Part shown: positions 46,501-55,529 of the stretch, one piece after another
How positions within the stretch are numbered: position 1 is the first letter of the stretch
Layout: the number at the start of each line of letters is the position of its first letter
NCBI RefSeq assembly: GCF_005930355.1
Contig: NZ_VDBO01000001.1
Span: 2,602,107 to 2,666,106 of the forward strand
Direction of reading: 5' to 3'
From: Paenibacillus sinopodophylli
GTDB taxonomy: Bacteria; Bacillota; Bacilli; Paenibacillales; Paenibacillaceae
Length of the DNA stretch: 64,000 nt
Made by a program: the position numbers and the translations under genes
The notes under the pieces: generated by a model
Database searches by the model: none
What the model was told of the DNA's origin: nothing
The model's input: only the letters and a program-made list of their open reading frames with translations

Positions 46501-49148
46501 CTTCTTACTTCACTTGGGTAGGCATAAACAGTGGATGAATTAAATATTAATTCACTAATGGATAATTGACCTTCTCCAAGATTTTTTGTTGTTTTGATTT
46601 TAGTAACTTTTCCGACTACATTCATGCTAGAAGTTGAACAGTTAGAAGTTTGTCCGCCACTACTGTCTACACCCTCATAACAAAAATTGGTCACTTCACC
46701 TTTTGCGTTTGTATAGCTCTTTATTCGACCATTGGAAAAATAATCATAACGCTCTGTTTGGAGAATATTATCGTTTTGATAACCACTTTTTGTGATCAAA
46801 AAATAATACGTTGGATCATACGTATAAGAGGTAGTATATTTACTTTTGGTTGTCGCATTATTATATTGCGTTTGTGTTAATGGTACCGTTTCACTTTTAA
46901 CCCCTCCCCAATCAGTGTATTGTTTCTCTATATATAGTACATTTGGACTGGAATCGTTATCACTTTCATATATTCGGTTTTCAATTACGGTAGGCATACT
47001 TATATAGGTTGCATCAAAAGCAACATTGCTGACTAATTTACGTTCACCATTAGATGCACGCGTTGAAATAGAGGTAACTTGTCCAATATTATTATAGTTT
47101 ATTGTTGTTGCCATTCCACCGGTTGGTGACGTACTTATTACCGTTTGGGTAGTTGAATATAAAAAACTGCTTGGGTTACTGTAAGGATTGGCTGGGTTGA
47201 ATCCAGTGTAATCCCCTGAATAGTTATAATTGACTTGATTGAAATTTCCAGCAGCAATAGCGTTTCTCTTTATTTGATCTTTCCTTGATGTTGTTCTATA
47301 TTCCTGACTGAATCCATTGCTACCTAATCGACGTGTAACCTTTTCGAATTGATAGTGTGTATATGAGTTTGAATTGTATATTGTTTTTAAAGGATGTAAA
47401 GTAACCCAACCTGCATAAATTGAGTCTTCTGAGCGAAGGTAGTCAAACTTATTGTTTTGAAAGTTCTCATTAGTAAAATAGGTAGTATCATTATTTTGAT
47501 TTTGTATATACCATAAGATCGGAGAATATCCATCTGAAACCCCATTAAAAGTATCACTCGATCTCGATTTCATGTAAGTGACAGTTTGTGTTACAATCCC
47601 ATTTAAATCTTTGACTGCTACAACGATACCTTCACCATTAAATGTTTCATTATCATTTTGTAATGAGGTATCATAAGTAAATGTTACAGTACGACCTATG
47701 GAATCTGTTATAGACGAAATTACTTTATAAGTTTTTCGATCGTTTATCGTTCTGTCCTCATGATGAAAAGTAATGTTGTTACCATATCGATCTACAATAC
47801 CAAGGAGTATTCCATCATTTGCAAAATACTCCCTCTTCTTATCTGCATATTCCAGATAATAAGCAGAGTTCACTTGCCCATTTGTAAATAATCCTTGTGT
47901 ATCTTGCATAAGTTTCATATCTTTTCCTTGGTAACCAACTAAATGTGTAACGTTATCAGGATTATTATTAGCATTTAAATCAATACGAAATACAGCACCA
48001 TCACCCTTATGATAATAAAGATAGCCGCCTTCTTCCAATTGAATAGATGGAAATTGAAAAGCCCAGCCCACTCCAAGATCATACCTTGATAGTAAATAGT
48101 TTGCTTTTTTTAAATCACCTGATGTGCCATATGTTTTTTGATACATATATGAGTAGTTTGATTGATTAATAACGCCGATATTCAAATCCAAACCATCTCT
48201 ACCAGGGAGGCTTATGTTATTCTGCTTCCATAGTAATTTACCAGAAGATGGATCGATTATTTCACTAGTCCCGTTTTGATCGGAATATTGAGGTTTATTG
48301 GTTTGATTAATCTGTGTCTGGGTGATTAATCCGTTGTATATGCTATTTAAATCTTCTGCATATCTATTTAAGGTAAATGGTTGTATAGGTTCGCTTTCTG
48401 GTTGCTCCACAAAATCTTCAGGAATGTAAACCGAATCACTTACTGACTGTTCAAGAAGATTTTCATCTAAAAAAGTAGCCCTATTAAGCTCTTCTTTAGA
48501 TTTCTCATTTCTTTGGTTTAACGCACTTAGGCCATTTAATTGATATTCCTCTATAGTTTGTTCAATTATTCGTCCACTATCATTTAATGTACCTTCCAAA
48601 ATACCTATCTTTTCTGCAGTGCTCATACTCTTTTTTTCAAGAGCCTGTCCAGCATCTGGGTTACTAAGCAGGAGTTCTGCAAGCTTTTCTTCTTTCTCTT
48701 GCCTCAAACTTGTTTCTATTTCATCCCACGTTTCCTTATGTTCTCTTTTTCGATTAATTAATTCGTATGGACTTATCATCCATTCGTTTCCTATTAGATC
48801 CGATAAATAGATATCTTCTTCCGTTACGCCATTAAGAACAAACTCTTCTAATTCTTGTTTGCTATAGACATATTGATTTTGTTTATAAAGACGCTTATGG
48901 CTATTCTCCAAAGACTTTTGGTTTATTTTCTGGAGTGTTAGTACCCAATCATTATCATATACGGCTCCACTTACCGATGTTGATTGTAAAACTGGAGGGA
49001 TTAATTTAACAGGATCTTCGGTTTTCTGAGTATTATTATTCACTATTTCCACTTGTTGGTTGTTTTCATTTGCCCATACTGGATAAGAAGTATTCAGTAT
49101 GGATAATACCAATAACAATGTAATAGCTTTTAAGATTATTTTTTCCAT
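43548..49148 (-). CDS. Rhs/YD-repeat polymorphic toxin-like protein, secreted
   Basis: The protein has 1866 residues with a signal peptide (MEKIILKAITLLLVLSIL, cut near VWA). A coiled-coil region (about 60-230) is followed by YD-repeats from about 300 to 1640 (forms such as YEYDEWGKITKKTEG and YSYKYDNNGNIETVLQ). The Rhs core end motif is YLRARYYDPNVGRFINEDTY near 1650, then PTGNW near 1683. After this comes a variable C-terminus of about 180 residues ending AKQGDKDAKKAKKLLTDKRF. Rhs shells enclose a C-terminal toxin released on delivery; the tail is the likely toxin, family not identified. I recall similar tails in other Bacillota polymorphic toxins. AGGAG precedes the ATG at 49148 by 7 bases. 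The RCC1 gene lies upstream, the candidate immunity gene downstream. Confidence 0.88.
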   Translation of the reverse strand: MEKIILKAITLLLVLSILNTSYPVWANENNQQVEIVNNNTQKTEDPVKLIPPVLQSTSVSGAVYDNDWVLTLQKINQKSLENSHKRLYKQNQYVYSKQELEEFVLNGVTEEDIYLSDLIGNEWMISPYELINRKREHKETWDEIETSLRQEKEEKLAELLLSNPDAGQALEKKSMSTAEKIGILEGTLNDSGRIIEQTIEEYQLNGLSALNQRNEKSKEELNRATFLDENLLEQSVSDSVYIPEDFVEQPESEPIQPFTLNRYAEDLNSIYNGLITQTQINQTNKPQYSDQNGTSEIIDPSSGKLLWKQNNISLPGRDGLDLNIGVINQSNYSYMYQKTYGTSGDLKKANYLLSRYDLGVGWAFQFPSIQLEEGGYLYYHKGDGAVFRIDLNANNNPDNVTHLVGYQGKDMKLMQDTQGLFTNGQVNSAYYLEYADKKREYFANDGILLGIVDRYGNNITFHHEDRTINDRKTYKVISSITDSIGRTVTFTYDTSLQNDNETFNGEGIVVAVKDLNGIVTQTVTYMKSRSSDTFNGVSDGYSPILWYIQNQNNDTTYFTNENFQNNKFDYLRSEDSIYAGWVTLHPLKTIYNSNSYTHYQFEKVTRRLGSNGFSQEYRTTSRKDQIKRNAIAAGNFNQVNYNYSGDYTGFNPANPYSNPSSFLYSTTQTVISTSPTGGMATTINYNNIGQVTSISTRASNGERKLVSNVAFDATYISMPTVIENRIYESDNDSSPNVLYIEKQYTDWGGVKSETVPLTQTQYNNATTKSKYTTSYTYDPTYYFLITKSGYQNDNILQTERYDYFSNGRIKSYTNAKGEVTNFCYEGVDSSGGQTSNCSTSSMNVVGKVTKIKTTKNLGEGQLSISELIFNSSTVYAYPSEVRSYFTIKTVPNITQLVQSSMNYNMGNGTLESEINGDGKVTSYQYDALGRTTMITYPSFTNANGVGYNVMDEITYSNSVIPSSADAYNAYVSSILVSSKRKYTQKSNNVTTAFAVQNDYYDAFGFLRYSQKSNNGETQTTQYRPDDLTRAVYAIDPMNNTTTVTYDAWGAQKEAIDIYGNLYVSESNLKLRKENNYFIAVTDIPAYRDNQILNKNALKSNYIERDYDQWGQLLVNRVFKDWPNQTIPLTELYSYDLRGNLITYTDPKRNLNNESVTTKYTYDILNRLIEVKDALGQIVKYSYNKSGQITDTSTHSSEFDSPTLVNTKKYNELGGLIYKEDPSFIRETYDYNNLGLLQQLTDRNGTKSNYQYDEQNRPILLTLTRSGAASEQVKSIFGSNGIRSDTQEYYKNGVKSSSLTTQKDYLERLTSIQVQGANNTFSSSLGIEYDLNNRITELNISGGASNSFHTQFKYDRLQLEKVQTNGQQTLNNSDAVNVKYTYYPNGRVKSLSYPPLMDGSILKTEYVYDKLERLDTITNKKGSTLLSSYSYKYDNNGNIETVLQSEVNQMLKVKSYTYDKLNRLLTITSVDKTVVYTYDVQGNRLTLSDTSNVPLILDERSYEYDLHNNLIKNTNGNEVTTFEYSPDKLRYRKAKGSDIKQYRYNLNSEVISEVNGNNVVTANYVRGDRLLVKKDIAMNKDYYYLYNGHGDVIQMVDTNGEVINSYEYDEWGKITKKTEGIANEFKYAGEIYDEETGLYYLRARYYDPNVGRFINEDTYEGEITNPLSLNLYTYVHNNPLLYIDPTGNWATVITANWTINEMKWKYQEAYEQGNKEDMRYWSSEANKLRELIRNASWFKEQGLNENDIMQSTDKMIPEDVVMKLARDSTIKWIESDENGFGLYANATKVAVTFLGRGAIKYGNKVSITAREIITKTKKGAINKEFPSQWVDKTMEEIERAAKQGDKDAKKAKKLLTDKRFDKTDNRK

Positions 49149-49363
49149 ATTTTTACTCCTGACTGAATTTATCAAAATGTGAACTCTTATAGATCTCCAT
49201 GACTCTATCCATGCTTTATTGTAGTGCTATGTTAGAAAGGATTTTGCTACTTGAAATACGTACTAAATATTTTTTGAAAAATGTGCCTATCATTAACTAA
49301 AAACATTGACTACCTAACGAAGGAAAATTGGAATGATTTCTTCCATCAAGGTTTTGATTATAA

Positions 49364-52033
49364 TCAAACAATTTGATTATATACTCGCAACAAATTCCCA
49401 TTAGCATCATAAGTATAATTACGAGAATACAGAACGCCATTACTATAGAAATAAGTAGTTATTAGACGATTACGTTCATCGTATCTGTTTTGCATTACAT
49501 TCTGATTAAAAAAAGAAAGTGAAACAGGATGGTTAGAAGCAACTATATTTCCATTCCCTAATTGCCCCTTATTGTTCCCCCCCCATGTATACACCATTCC
49601 ATCTGAAGAAACTGCTACAGAAAAATACTGCCCTAAAGATATCATTTTAATATTTGTTAAATACCCAATTCCATTCTTGCTAATTGCTTGCACTGGGGTT
49701 GTTTTGCTAGTGTAGGTTCCATCTCCTAGTTGTCCTAATGTATTATCGCCCCAAGACCAACTTGTTCCATCCGCTTTCAAAGCTATAGAATGGTCAAAAC
49801 CTGATTTTATTTGAATAACATTTGATAATCCTGATACTTGAATAGGGGTTACTCTAGTAGACTTTGTTCCATCACCGAGTTGTCCCCAATCGTTATTCCC
49901 CCAGGAACGAATTGTACCGTTGGCTAATAATGCAAAACTTTGTGAACTAGTTGCGTCAATACTTTTAACCTCACTAATATTTCCAATACCACTTAAACCT
50001 TTTACCTGGACGGGTACACTTCGACTAGTATAAGTTCCATCACCTAATTGACCATAATTATTCGAGCCCCATGCCCAGACACTTCCATCAGTCTTTAAAG
50101 CGATAACATGGTTTTCTCCTGCTGATATCTTTACAATGTTTGATAGCACTCCTACTCCTCCGGCACCTCTAACTTGTACAGGTACATTACGAGCTATTAA
50201 AGTATTATCTCCCAGTTGTCCACGCATATTTGAACCCCATGCCCAGACTGTACCATCTGCTTTTAATGCATAACTGCTATCGTTTCCGAAGCTGATAGAC
50301 ACAATATTTGATAAGAATCCAATTCCCCCAGCACCCTTAACTTGTATTGGATTACTTCTATTAATGGTAGAAATTTCACCTGGAATACCCAATTGGATTT
50401 TTCCCCAAATCCAGACTGTTCCGTCTGATTTTAAAACACCGGAATGATTACTTCCAACAGCTATATTCTTAACTTTATCAATTCCCAATACTTCGTTCGC
50501 CAAATTATTGTAATTATTCATCTCATTACCTATCTGAAAACTTTCATTCGTGCCCCAGCTCAACAAATTTCCCTTTGCATTTAAAGCCAATGTATGACTA
50601 GCACCTGATTCGATATCTGCTATTAACATTTTGCTAATTTCAACATTACCAATATATTTTTTAGGCGTAGTAGAAGTATAGTAATCACCAGCAACCTGAT
50701 TAAGACTATAAGCTTGTTCTACTTCTATAGATTTAATTTGTGGAGTTATGATTCGGTTTCCGGTATATATATAATCCCAGTTATTATCACCCCATAGATA
50801 GACAGAACCATCAACCTTTACAGCCATTGAATTTCTTTCACCTGTATGTATTGAAACTATATCATTTAAGGCACCCAATCCATTCTCACCTTTAACCTGG
50901 ACTGGTGTGTGTGATGAACCTGCAAAACCAATTCCTAGTTGGTAACTACTATTCCCCCCCCAACTCCATACTGTACCATCAGCTTTTAATGCTAAACTAT
51001 GTAAGGTGCTAATTTTTATCGAAATGATGTCAGTAAGAACACCTACTCCTCCGTGTCCTTTAACTTGAACAGGGGACGTTCTGTTGAGAGTAGTTCCATC
51101 TCCTAATACCCCTGATGTATTACTACCCCAAGACCATACAGTCCCATCTGACTTCAATGCAATGTTATTACCTCCATTACTTGTTGATACATAAGTAATG
51201 TCAGATAGATTCCCATTCCCACCTAAACCTCTTACTTGTACAGGTGTATTCTTACTAACTGTCGTTCCATCTCCTAATGCGCCAGATGAGTTAGCTCCCC
51301 AGGACCATACAGTTCCATCTGATTTCAATGCCAATGAATGTGATGAGCTAGATGCGATTTGAATAATATTTGATAGCACACTTACTCCAGAAGGACCTTT
51401 TACTTGAACTGGTGTTGTTCTTTTGGTTACTGAAGTCCCATCACCTAAACCAAGATAGTTATATCCCCATGTCCAGACCGTTCCATCTGATTTTAGAGCC
51501 GTTGCAAATCTCGTTCCCATGCTTATTGATACAATATCCGATAAAAAACCTACGCCATCCATACCTTTTACCTGAACTGGGATGTTTGTAGTAGATGTTG
51601 ACCCATTACCTAATTGACCATCATTTCCATATCCCCAAGTCCATACTGTTCCATCTGTTTTTAAAGCAATGGAATTCCCTATCATATCACCTGAAGAACT
51701 TGCTGCAATCATCTCAACGTTAGATAGATAACCAATGCCATTTGATCCTTTAACTTGCACAAATTCGGTTTGATTAGAATAGTTTCCATTACCAAGTTGT
51801 CCACCGTCATTCTGACCAACGCTCCAAACAGTTCCATCTGGCCTTAGCTGCAATACATGGCCTCCTCCGGAAACTAATGCATTGCTTTTAGTAGCAGATA
51901 CATTATTTGCTAAAATCTCTGTGTCATTCATCACATTCATGTTATCAGCATTCACAGATATGTAATTACTAATTAATATGGCTATAACTATACTTACTAC
52001 AAATACAAATTTACTCTTAAACTTATACTTCAC
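49364..52033 (-). CDS. Secreted RCC1-repeat protein with C-terminal YD motif
   Basis: The protein has 889 residues with an N-terminal signal/anchor (FVFVVSIVIAILISNYI). It then has fourteen RCC1-type repeats (each with a G/S-W-G-x-N core, such as VWSWGANSSGALGDG), enough for two seven-bladed propellers; a non-repeat spacer with YYTSTTPKKYIG follows the seventh. It ends with one YD-type unit (NYTYDANGNLLRVYNQIV), the kind that heads Rhs proteins. The GTG at 52033 follows GGAGGAG; the TTG at 52048 lies in that site. It lies 215 bases upstream of the Rhs toxin gene on the same strand. Role unknown; adhesion or toxin partner is a guess. Confidence 0.85.
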   Translation of the reverse strand: MKYKFKSKFVFVVSIVIAILISNYISVNADNMNVMNDTEILANNVSATKSNALVSGGGHVLQLRPDGTVWSVGQNDGGQLGNGNYSNQTEFVQVKGSNGIGYLSNVEMIAASSSGDMIGNSIALKTDGTVWTWGYGNDGQLGNGSTSTTNIPVQVKGMDGVGFLSDIVSISMGTRFATALKSDGTVWTWGYNYLGLGDGTSVTKRTTPVQVKGPSGVSVLSNIIQIASSSSHSLALKSDGTVWSWGANSSGALGDGTTVSKNTPVQVRGLGGNGNLSDITYVSTSNGGNNIALKSDGTVWSWGSNTSGVLGDGTTLNRTSPVQVKGHGGVGVLTDIISIKISTLHSLALKADGTVWSWGGNSSYQLGIGFAGSSHTPVQVKGENGLGALNDIVSIHTGERNSMAVKVDGSVYLWGDNNWDYIYTGNRIITPQIKSIEVEQAYSLNQVAGDYYTSTTPKKYIGNVEISKMLIADIESGASHTLALNAKGNLLSWGTNESFQIGNEMNNYNNLANEVLGIDKVKNIAVGSNHSGVLKSDGTVWIWGKIQLGIPGEISTINRSNPIQVKGAGGIGFLSNIVSISFGNDSSYALKADGTVWAWGSNMRGQLGDNTLIARNVPVQVRGAGGVGVLSNIVKISAGENHVIALKTDGSVWAWGSNNYGQLGDGTYTSRSVPVQVKGLSGIGNISEVKSIDATSSQSFALLANGTIRSWGNNDWGQLGDGTKSTRVTPIQVSGLSNVIQIKSGFDHSIALKADGTSWSWGDNTLGQLGDGTYTSKTTPVQAISKNGIGYLTNIKMISLGQYFSVAVSSDGMVYTWGGNNKGQLGNGNIVASNHPVSLSFFNQNVMQNRYDERNRLITTYFYSNGVLYSRNYTYDANGNLLRVYNQIV

Positions 52034-52159
52034 ATCAAACTCCTCCAATACTACATGTTATGTTTTCTAACATATAATATACATTAGATCAGCCATTACT
52101 TGTCAATTGTATTATTTTCTCTCGTTACATTGCATAATATTACGTTTTGTGTTAAGTAA

Positions 52160-52369
52160 ATGTATGTATTTTCATGTGATTATATATTTTCAAGTTATGT
52201 GCGAAGTTTAATGACAAATTCTATCAATAGAAGAGGTTCTACGATAAAAGCATTCCGCAATAGATTGGAAACCCAAATAACAAATAGGTCTTTAACTTTG
52301 ATAACTCTAATCAGGGATATCCCATCTAAATTCAAAGATCTTATTGATTGTTTTCTAGGACGTGTCTGA
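52160..52369 (+). pseudogene. Possible gene fragment abutting the IS5-type element
   Basis: A 69-codon plus-strand frame ends in a stop created by the first bases of the insertion sequence (LGRV then TGA inside GTGTCTGA). It may be the remains of an interrupted gene (SLMTNSINRRGSTIKAFRNR) or chance. It has no ribosome binding site. Otherwise 52034-52357 shows nothing except AT-rich sequence. Confidence 0.25.
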
Positions 52370-53210
52370 AAAATAAAGAATTTTATGCTAAGATTTGAGG
52401 AAAACGAAAGGAGCATCAATGATGATTCAAAGACGGTATGAACTAAGCGATAAACAATGGGAACAAATTAAGGATATGTTTCCTCCCTATCGAACAGGAC
52501 GTCCGTCAAAATTAAGAAATTGCACGATATTTTATGCCATTATTTGGATTGTTTGCAGTGGTCCGCTTGGCATGATTTGCCGGAAAAACGCTATGGCTCA
52601 TGGAAGACGGCCTACAGCCGTTTTTGTAAATGGAGAGATACGGAATTACTTGTCGCCATCTGCCAAGCGCATCACGTAAGACCTGATTTTGAAAACCTGA
52701 GCATCGATTCAACATCGGTTAAAGCTCATTAACATAGTACTAGTGTAAAAAAACGCAGAGGACACGAAGTAAATCAACATATCGGTATCAGTCGTGGTGG
52801 AAAGACAACAAAACTTCATACTGTAGTCGATGGATTAGGATTTCCCCTGGCCTTTTTTCTCACGGGCGGTCAAATCTATGATTCCGTTCCCGCGATAGGC
52901 TTACTTCAGGAATTTGATATTACGGGAAGCCATATTCTTGGCGATAAATATATGGCTCAGAAGCTATTCGGAAATGGATTACGGATAAACAGACATCCTA
53001 TGTTATTCCACCTAAAACGAATAGCCGAAACCCATGAAAAGTTAATTACAATTGTATAAAGAACGCCACGTAGTTGAGTGTTTTTCAATAAAATCAAGCA
53101 CTTTAGCCGCGTGGCTACTCGTTACGACAAGCTAGCCCGATCATTCTTGTCGTTTGTTTACTTAGCTGCGATTTTCAAATTAACTCAGTAATGAGTTTTC
53201 AGACACGTCC
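52358..53210 (+). mobile_element. IS5-type insertion sequence, decayed (853 bp)
   Basis: Ends GGACGTGTCTGAAAA and TTTTCAGACACGTCC are perfect 15-base inverted repeats; TA flanks both sides. The transposase frame is broken several times. Confidence 0.85.
52425..53190 (+). pseudogene. IS5-family transposase, frameshifted
   Basis: Frame 1 gives IQRRYELSDKQWEQIKDMF to IWIVCSG; the next frame carries WHDLPEKRYGSWKTAYSRF and NLSIDSTSVKAH, then a TAA. A further piece (KTTKLHTVVDGLGFPLAFF, then SHILGDK) continues to near 53190 with more shifts. The pieces match the DDE transposases of IS5-group elements. At least two frameshifts and one stop are needed, so it is inactive. Confidence 0.8.
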
Positions 53211-53213
53211 TAG

Positions 53214-53672
53214 TTAACTCCGCAGTTCTATGACATTTTGTATACGATTCTTACAGATTTCAAACCACCTAAAGTCTATCTCAAAAGCTTTCCAAGCTGC
53301 CTCTTCAGCAACACCACTTCCTGCAAAAAAATCAACCATCAATTCGCCTGGTTCGGTGCTGTTCACAATCATCTCCTTTAGTAAAGCCACAGGTTTCTCA
53401 GTTGGATGAATCGTTTTGTTCCCGTGAATCCGTGGTATACGCCATATATCCGTCTGTTTTCGGGAAGATATCCTTCTAACACGTTTATCTGCTTTTACTG
53501 CAAATATGATAAATTCATGACGAAATCGATACTGCCAGCCCATACCCATATGTTCCTTGTCCCACACAATGCAATTCTTAACAATAAACCCCGTATTTCG
53601 AAGCCACATGACCATATCCGCATACATACGCCAATCAATACAAACATAGATATGTCGACCAGGCTTTAACAC
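53214..53672 (-). pseudogene. DNA methyltransferase fragment (N6-adenine/N4-cytosine type), 5' end missing
   Basis: The 152 residues hold the C-terminal half of a beta-class (phage-type) methylase: LKPGRHIYVCIDWRMYADM, HPTEKPVALLKEMIVNSTEP and the SAM-binding FAGSG. The catalytic (D/N)PPY motif that should come earlier is absent. The frame begins at the very point where another truncated gene begins on the opposite strand (about 53675). The IS5-type element ends right after its stop. Confidence 0.75.
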
Positions 53673-53674
53673 TC

Positions 53675-53929
53675 GGTGTGCCTGAAAGAGTCAATGAGCT
53701 AGACAAAGCGTCAACTGAATTAGACAGTGTTATCGGAAATGTGGTACATGGTAACATGGATCCCGATATGGCAGCAGATTGGATCGAATATGAATCAAAT
53801 CAAATTGTAGAGACATTCCTTGAAATGGACCAACGGTATGTAATTTCTCATCATGCAGAAGTTTTAACAAATGATCACTTTTCATATATAAACCTGCTTT
53901 CTAGTGGTATAGCTCATAAATTGGGATGA
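53675..53929 (+). pseudogene. Fragment of an unknown gene
   Basis: A frame with the C-terminal part of an unrecognised protein (VPERVNELDKASTELDSVIG, DPDMAADWIEYESNQIVETF), 83 residues from a GTG at 53678. It has no ribosome binding site and its frame runs back into the methylase fragment. A terminator follows at 53978-54008, so the 3' end seems natural. Function not recognised. Confidence 0.45.
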
Positions 53930-53977
53930 ACTCCTATAATTCCTTCATTAACGTAATCTGCCCGTTCGTATTATGAG

Positions 53978-54008
53978 ATCAACCATTTCTTTCTGGTTGA
54001 TTCTTTTT
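53978..54008 (+). terminator. Intrinsic terminator
   Basis: GATCAACC and GGTTGATTC arms, then TTTTT. Confidence 0.7.
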
Positions 54009-54029
54009 GCATTTGCTTAGAGGATTAGA

Positions 54030-54210
54030 GTAGCCGGGTCGAACGTACCTGCCCGTGGGACTTGATCCCGAGCGCTATAATGTTCACCCCTACTTGTCAT
54101 GACCATGATTGAGGCTGGTTGGGACATAGATCCCGTATCACATGCGATGCTATGGAGCGACAAGGAGGTTCATAGGGGCTTCCGGTAAATCTACTTCGAG
54201 GAGAGATAAA
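54030..54210 (+). ncRNA. Candidate IS110 bridge RNA region
   Basis: A 200-base non-coding, GC-richer stretch directly upstream of the IS110 transposase. It contains repeated short complementary pieces (CCCGTGGG, GGGACTTGATCCC, GGGACATAGATCCC, GCGATGCTATGGAGCG). IS110-group elements carry a structured bridge RNA in this end that pairs with target and donor DNA. Secondary structure was judged by eye only; exact boundaries are unknown. Confidence 0.5.
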
Positions 54211-55389
54211 ATGAACTCTGTTATAGGGCTAGACATATCTAAAGAAGAAAGCCACGGACAGGCTTTCTTAGATCGCGGAAAACCATACCGAGGGATATTC
54301 CATTTCGAACATACACGGGATGGTCTCGAAATATTGCTTCAAGCTATTCATGTCATCGAACATGAATCGGGTCATCGACCTACATTGATTTTGGAAGCAA
54401 CCGAGCACTATCAAAGCCCTGTTGTTCATTTTCTAGAGGAGCATCACTATTTATTTATCGTTTTCAATCCGCTCATTTCTAATCGGCTTCGAAAAACCAA
54501 TCTTCGCAAAGTGAAAACAGATGCTGCTGACGCTTATCTTCTGGGCGAGCTTTACTATAGGGAGGAATTCGAGCCATTCAAAAAAAGAGGTGTGCAACTG
54601 CTTAATATGCGTTATCTGACGCGTCAACACGAGTCCTTCTCCAAAATGTGCGTCCAGACGAAGCTTCAATTCCAAGTCGTTCTGGATCAAGTTTTACCGG
54701 CGTACAAAGGTGTTTTCGGGGCTATGTATTCTAACGTTCCCCTTCGCTTCTTACTAGAGTTTCCGACTTCAACCTCTGTCCTACAAGTCAGTGAAGAGAA
54801 GCTTAAAATCACAATCAATGCTCTTTTAACTTCAAAACGTGGACGATCAGAAAAGTGGATAAATGAACGAGTTCAACGGTTGATGGAAGCTGCAAAGCGA
54901 AACCCATTTCAGCAAACGATGTATGAGAGCCAATTAATTAATCTTAAGATCATGATCAGCCTTATCCTTCAGTACCAAGAGCATCTTTCTGTGTTGGAAC
55001 AGACCATAGATGCCCTGGCTTCTAAGATTGAAGAGTATGATTTAATCCAGTCGATTCCCGGCATTGGTCCTAAAATTGCTGCAACAATTTTAGCGGAAAT
55101 TGGAGAAGTCGACAGGTTTGATCATCCAAAGAAACTGGTAGCCTTTACAGGAATAGACCCAAGTGTTTTTGCTTCTGGCAAGTTTACAGCAACACGTAAT
55201 CGAATCACCAAACGTGGTTCCAGGCAGCTTAGATACGCACTTGTAATGGCGGTACAGTGCGGCCTGATCCGCTCTCGCAACACGCGGATAAAAGAGTTTT
55301 ACGAACGCAAAAGAGCTGAAGGAAAACCTCACAAGGTAGCTCTTGTGGCGTGTGCAAATAAGTTAGTTCATTGGTTGTATGCCTTATAA
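54211..55389 (+). CDS. IS110-family DEDD transposase
   Basis: The protein has 392 residues. The N-terminal DEDD (RuvC-like) domain begins MNSVIGLDISKEESHGQAF and contains LILEATEHYQSPV and RKVKTDAADAYLLGELYY. The C-terminal transposase_20 domain has the serine-type IPGIGPKIAATILAEIGEVD and KRGSRQLRYALVMAVQCG. GAGGAG precedes the ATG at 54211 by 7 bases. The gene appears full-length and uninterrupted, so the element may be active. Confidence 0.95.
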   Translation: MNSVIGLDISKEESHGQAFLDRGKPYRGIFHFEHTRDGLEILLQAIHVIEHESGHRPTLILEATEHYQSPVVHFLEEHHYLFIVFNPLISNRLRKTNLRKVKTDAADAYLLGELYYREEFEPFKKRGVQLLNMRYLTRQHESFSKMCVQTKLQFQVVLDQVLPAYKGVFGAMYSNVPLRFLLEFPTSTSVLQVSEEKLKITINALLTSKRGRSEKWINERVQRLMEAAKRNPFQQTMYESQLINLKIMISLILQYQEHLSVLEQTIDALASKIEEYDLIQSIPGIGPKIAATILAEIGEVDRFDHPKKLVAFTGIDPSVFASGKFTATRNRITKRGSRQLRYALVMAVQCGLIRSRNTRIKEFYERKRAEGKPHKVALVACANKLVHWLYAL

Positions 55390-55462
55390 TAAAATTGATT
55401 TCTATTAGAACTAATTTCTCTTAAACCTTTGATATACAAAGAGTTACAGTCGTTTGCAGACG

Positions 55463-55512
55463 TTATAATTTGTTTCAATTACGATTATAAATAGTCTCAA
55501 TTGTTGTTATAA
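55463..55512. repeat. 22-bp-period repeat, about 2.3 units
   Basis: TTATAA occurs at 55463, 55485 and 55507 and TCAATT at 55475 and 55497, each exactly 22 bases apart, with different bases between. It lies between the IS110 transposase and the methyltransferase stop. Could be an element end, an operator or chance in AT-rich DNA. Confidence 0.55.
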
Positions 55513-55529
55513 ACCACATCTAAACGCGT

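Larger units (their letters stand above)
54030..55500 (+). mobile_element. IS110-family element (approximate bounds)
   Basis: Includes the long upstream non-coding region and the transposase gene. IS110 elements lack obvious inverted repeats, so the ends cannot be read directly. The left end lies after the terminator at 53978-54008, the right end in the AT-rich stretch before 55530. Confidence 0.6.

Noticed and set aside
49364..52033. RCC1 repeats as a sign of eukaryotic contamination
   Set aside because: RCC1 repeats occur in bacteria; the signal peptide, ribosome binding site and YD tail fit a bacterial gene.
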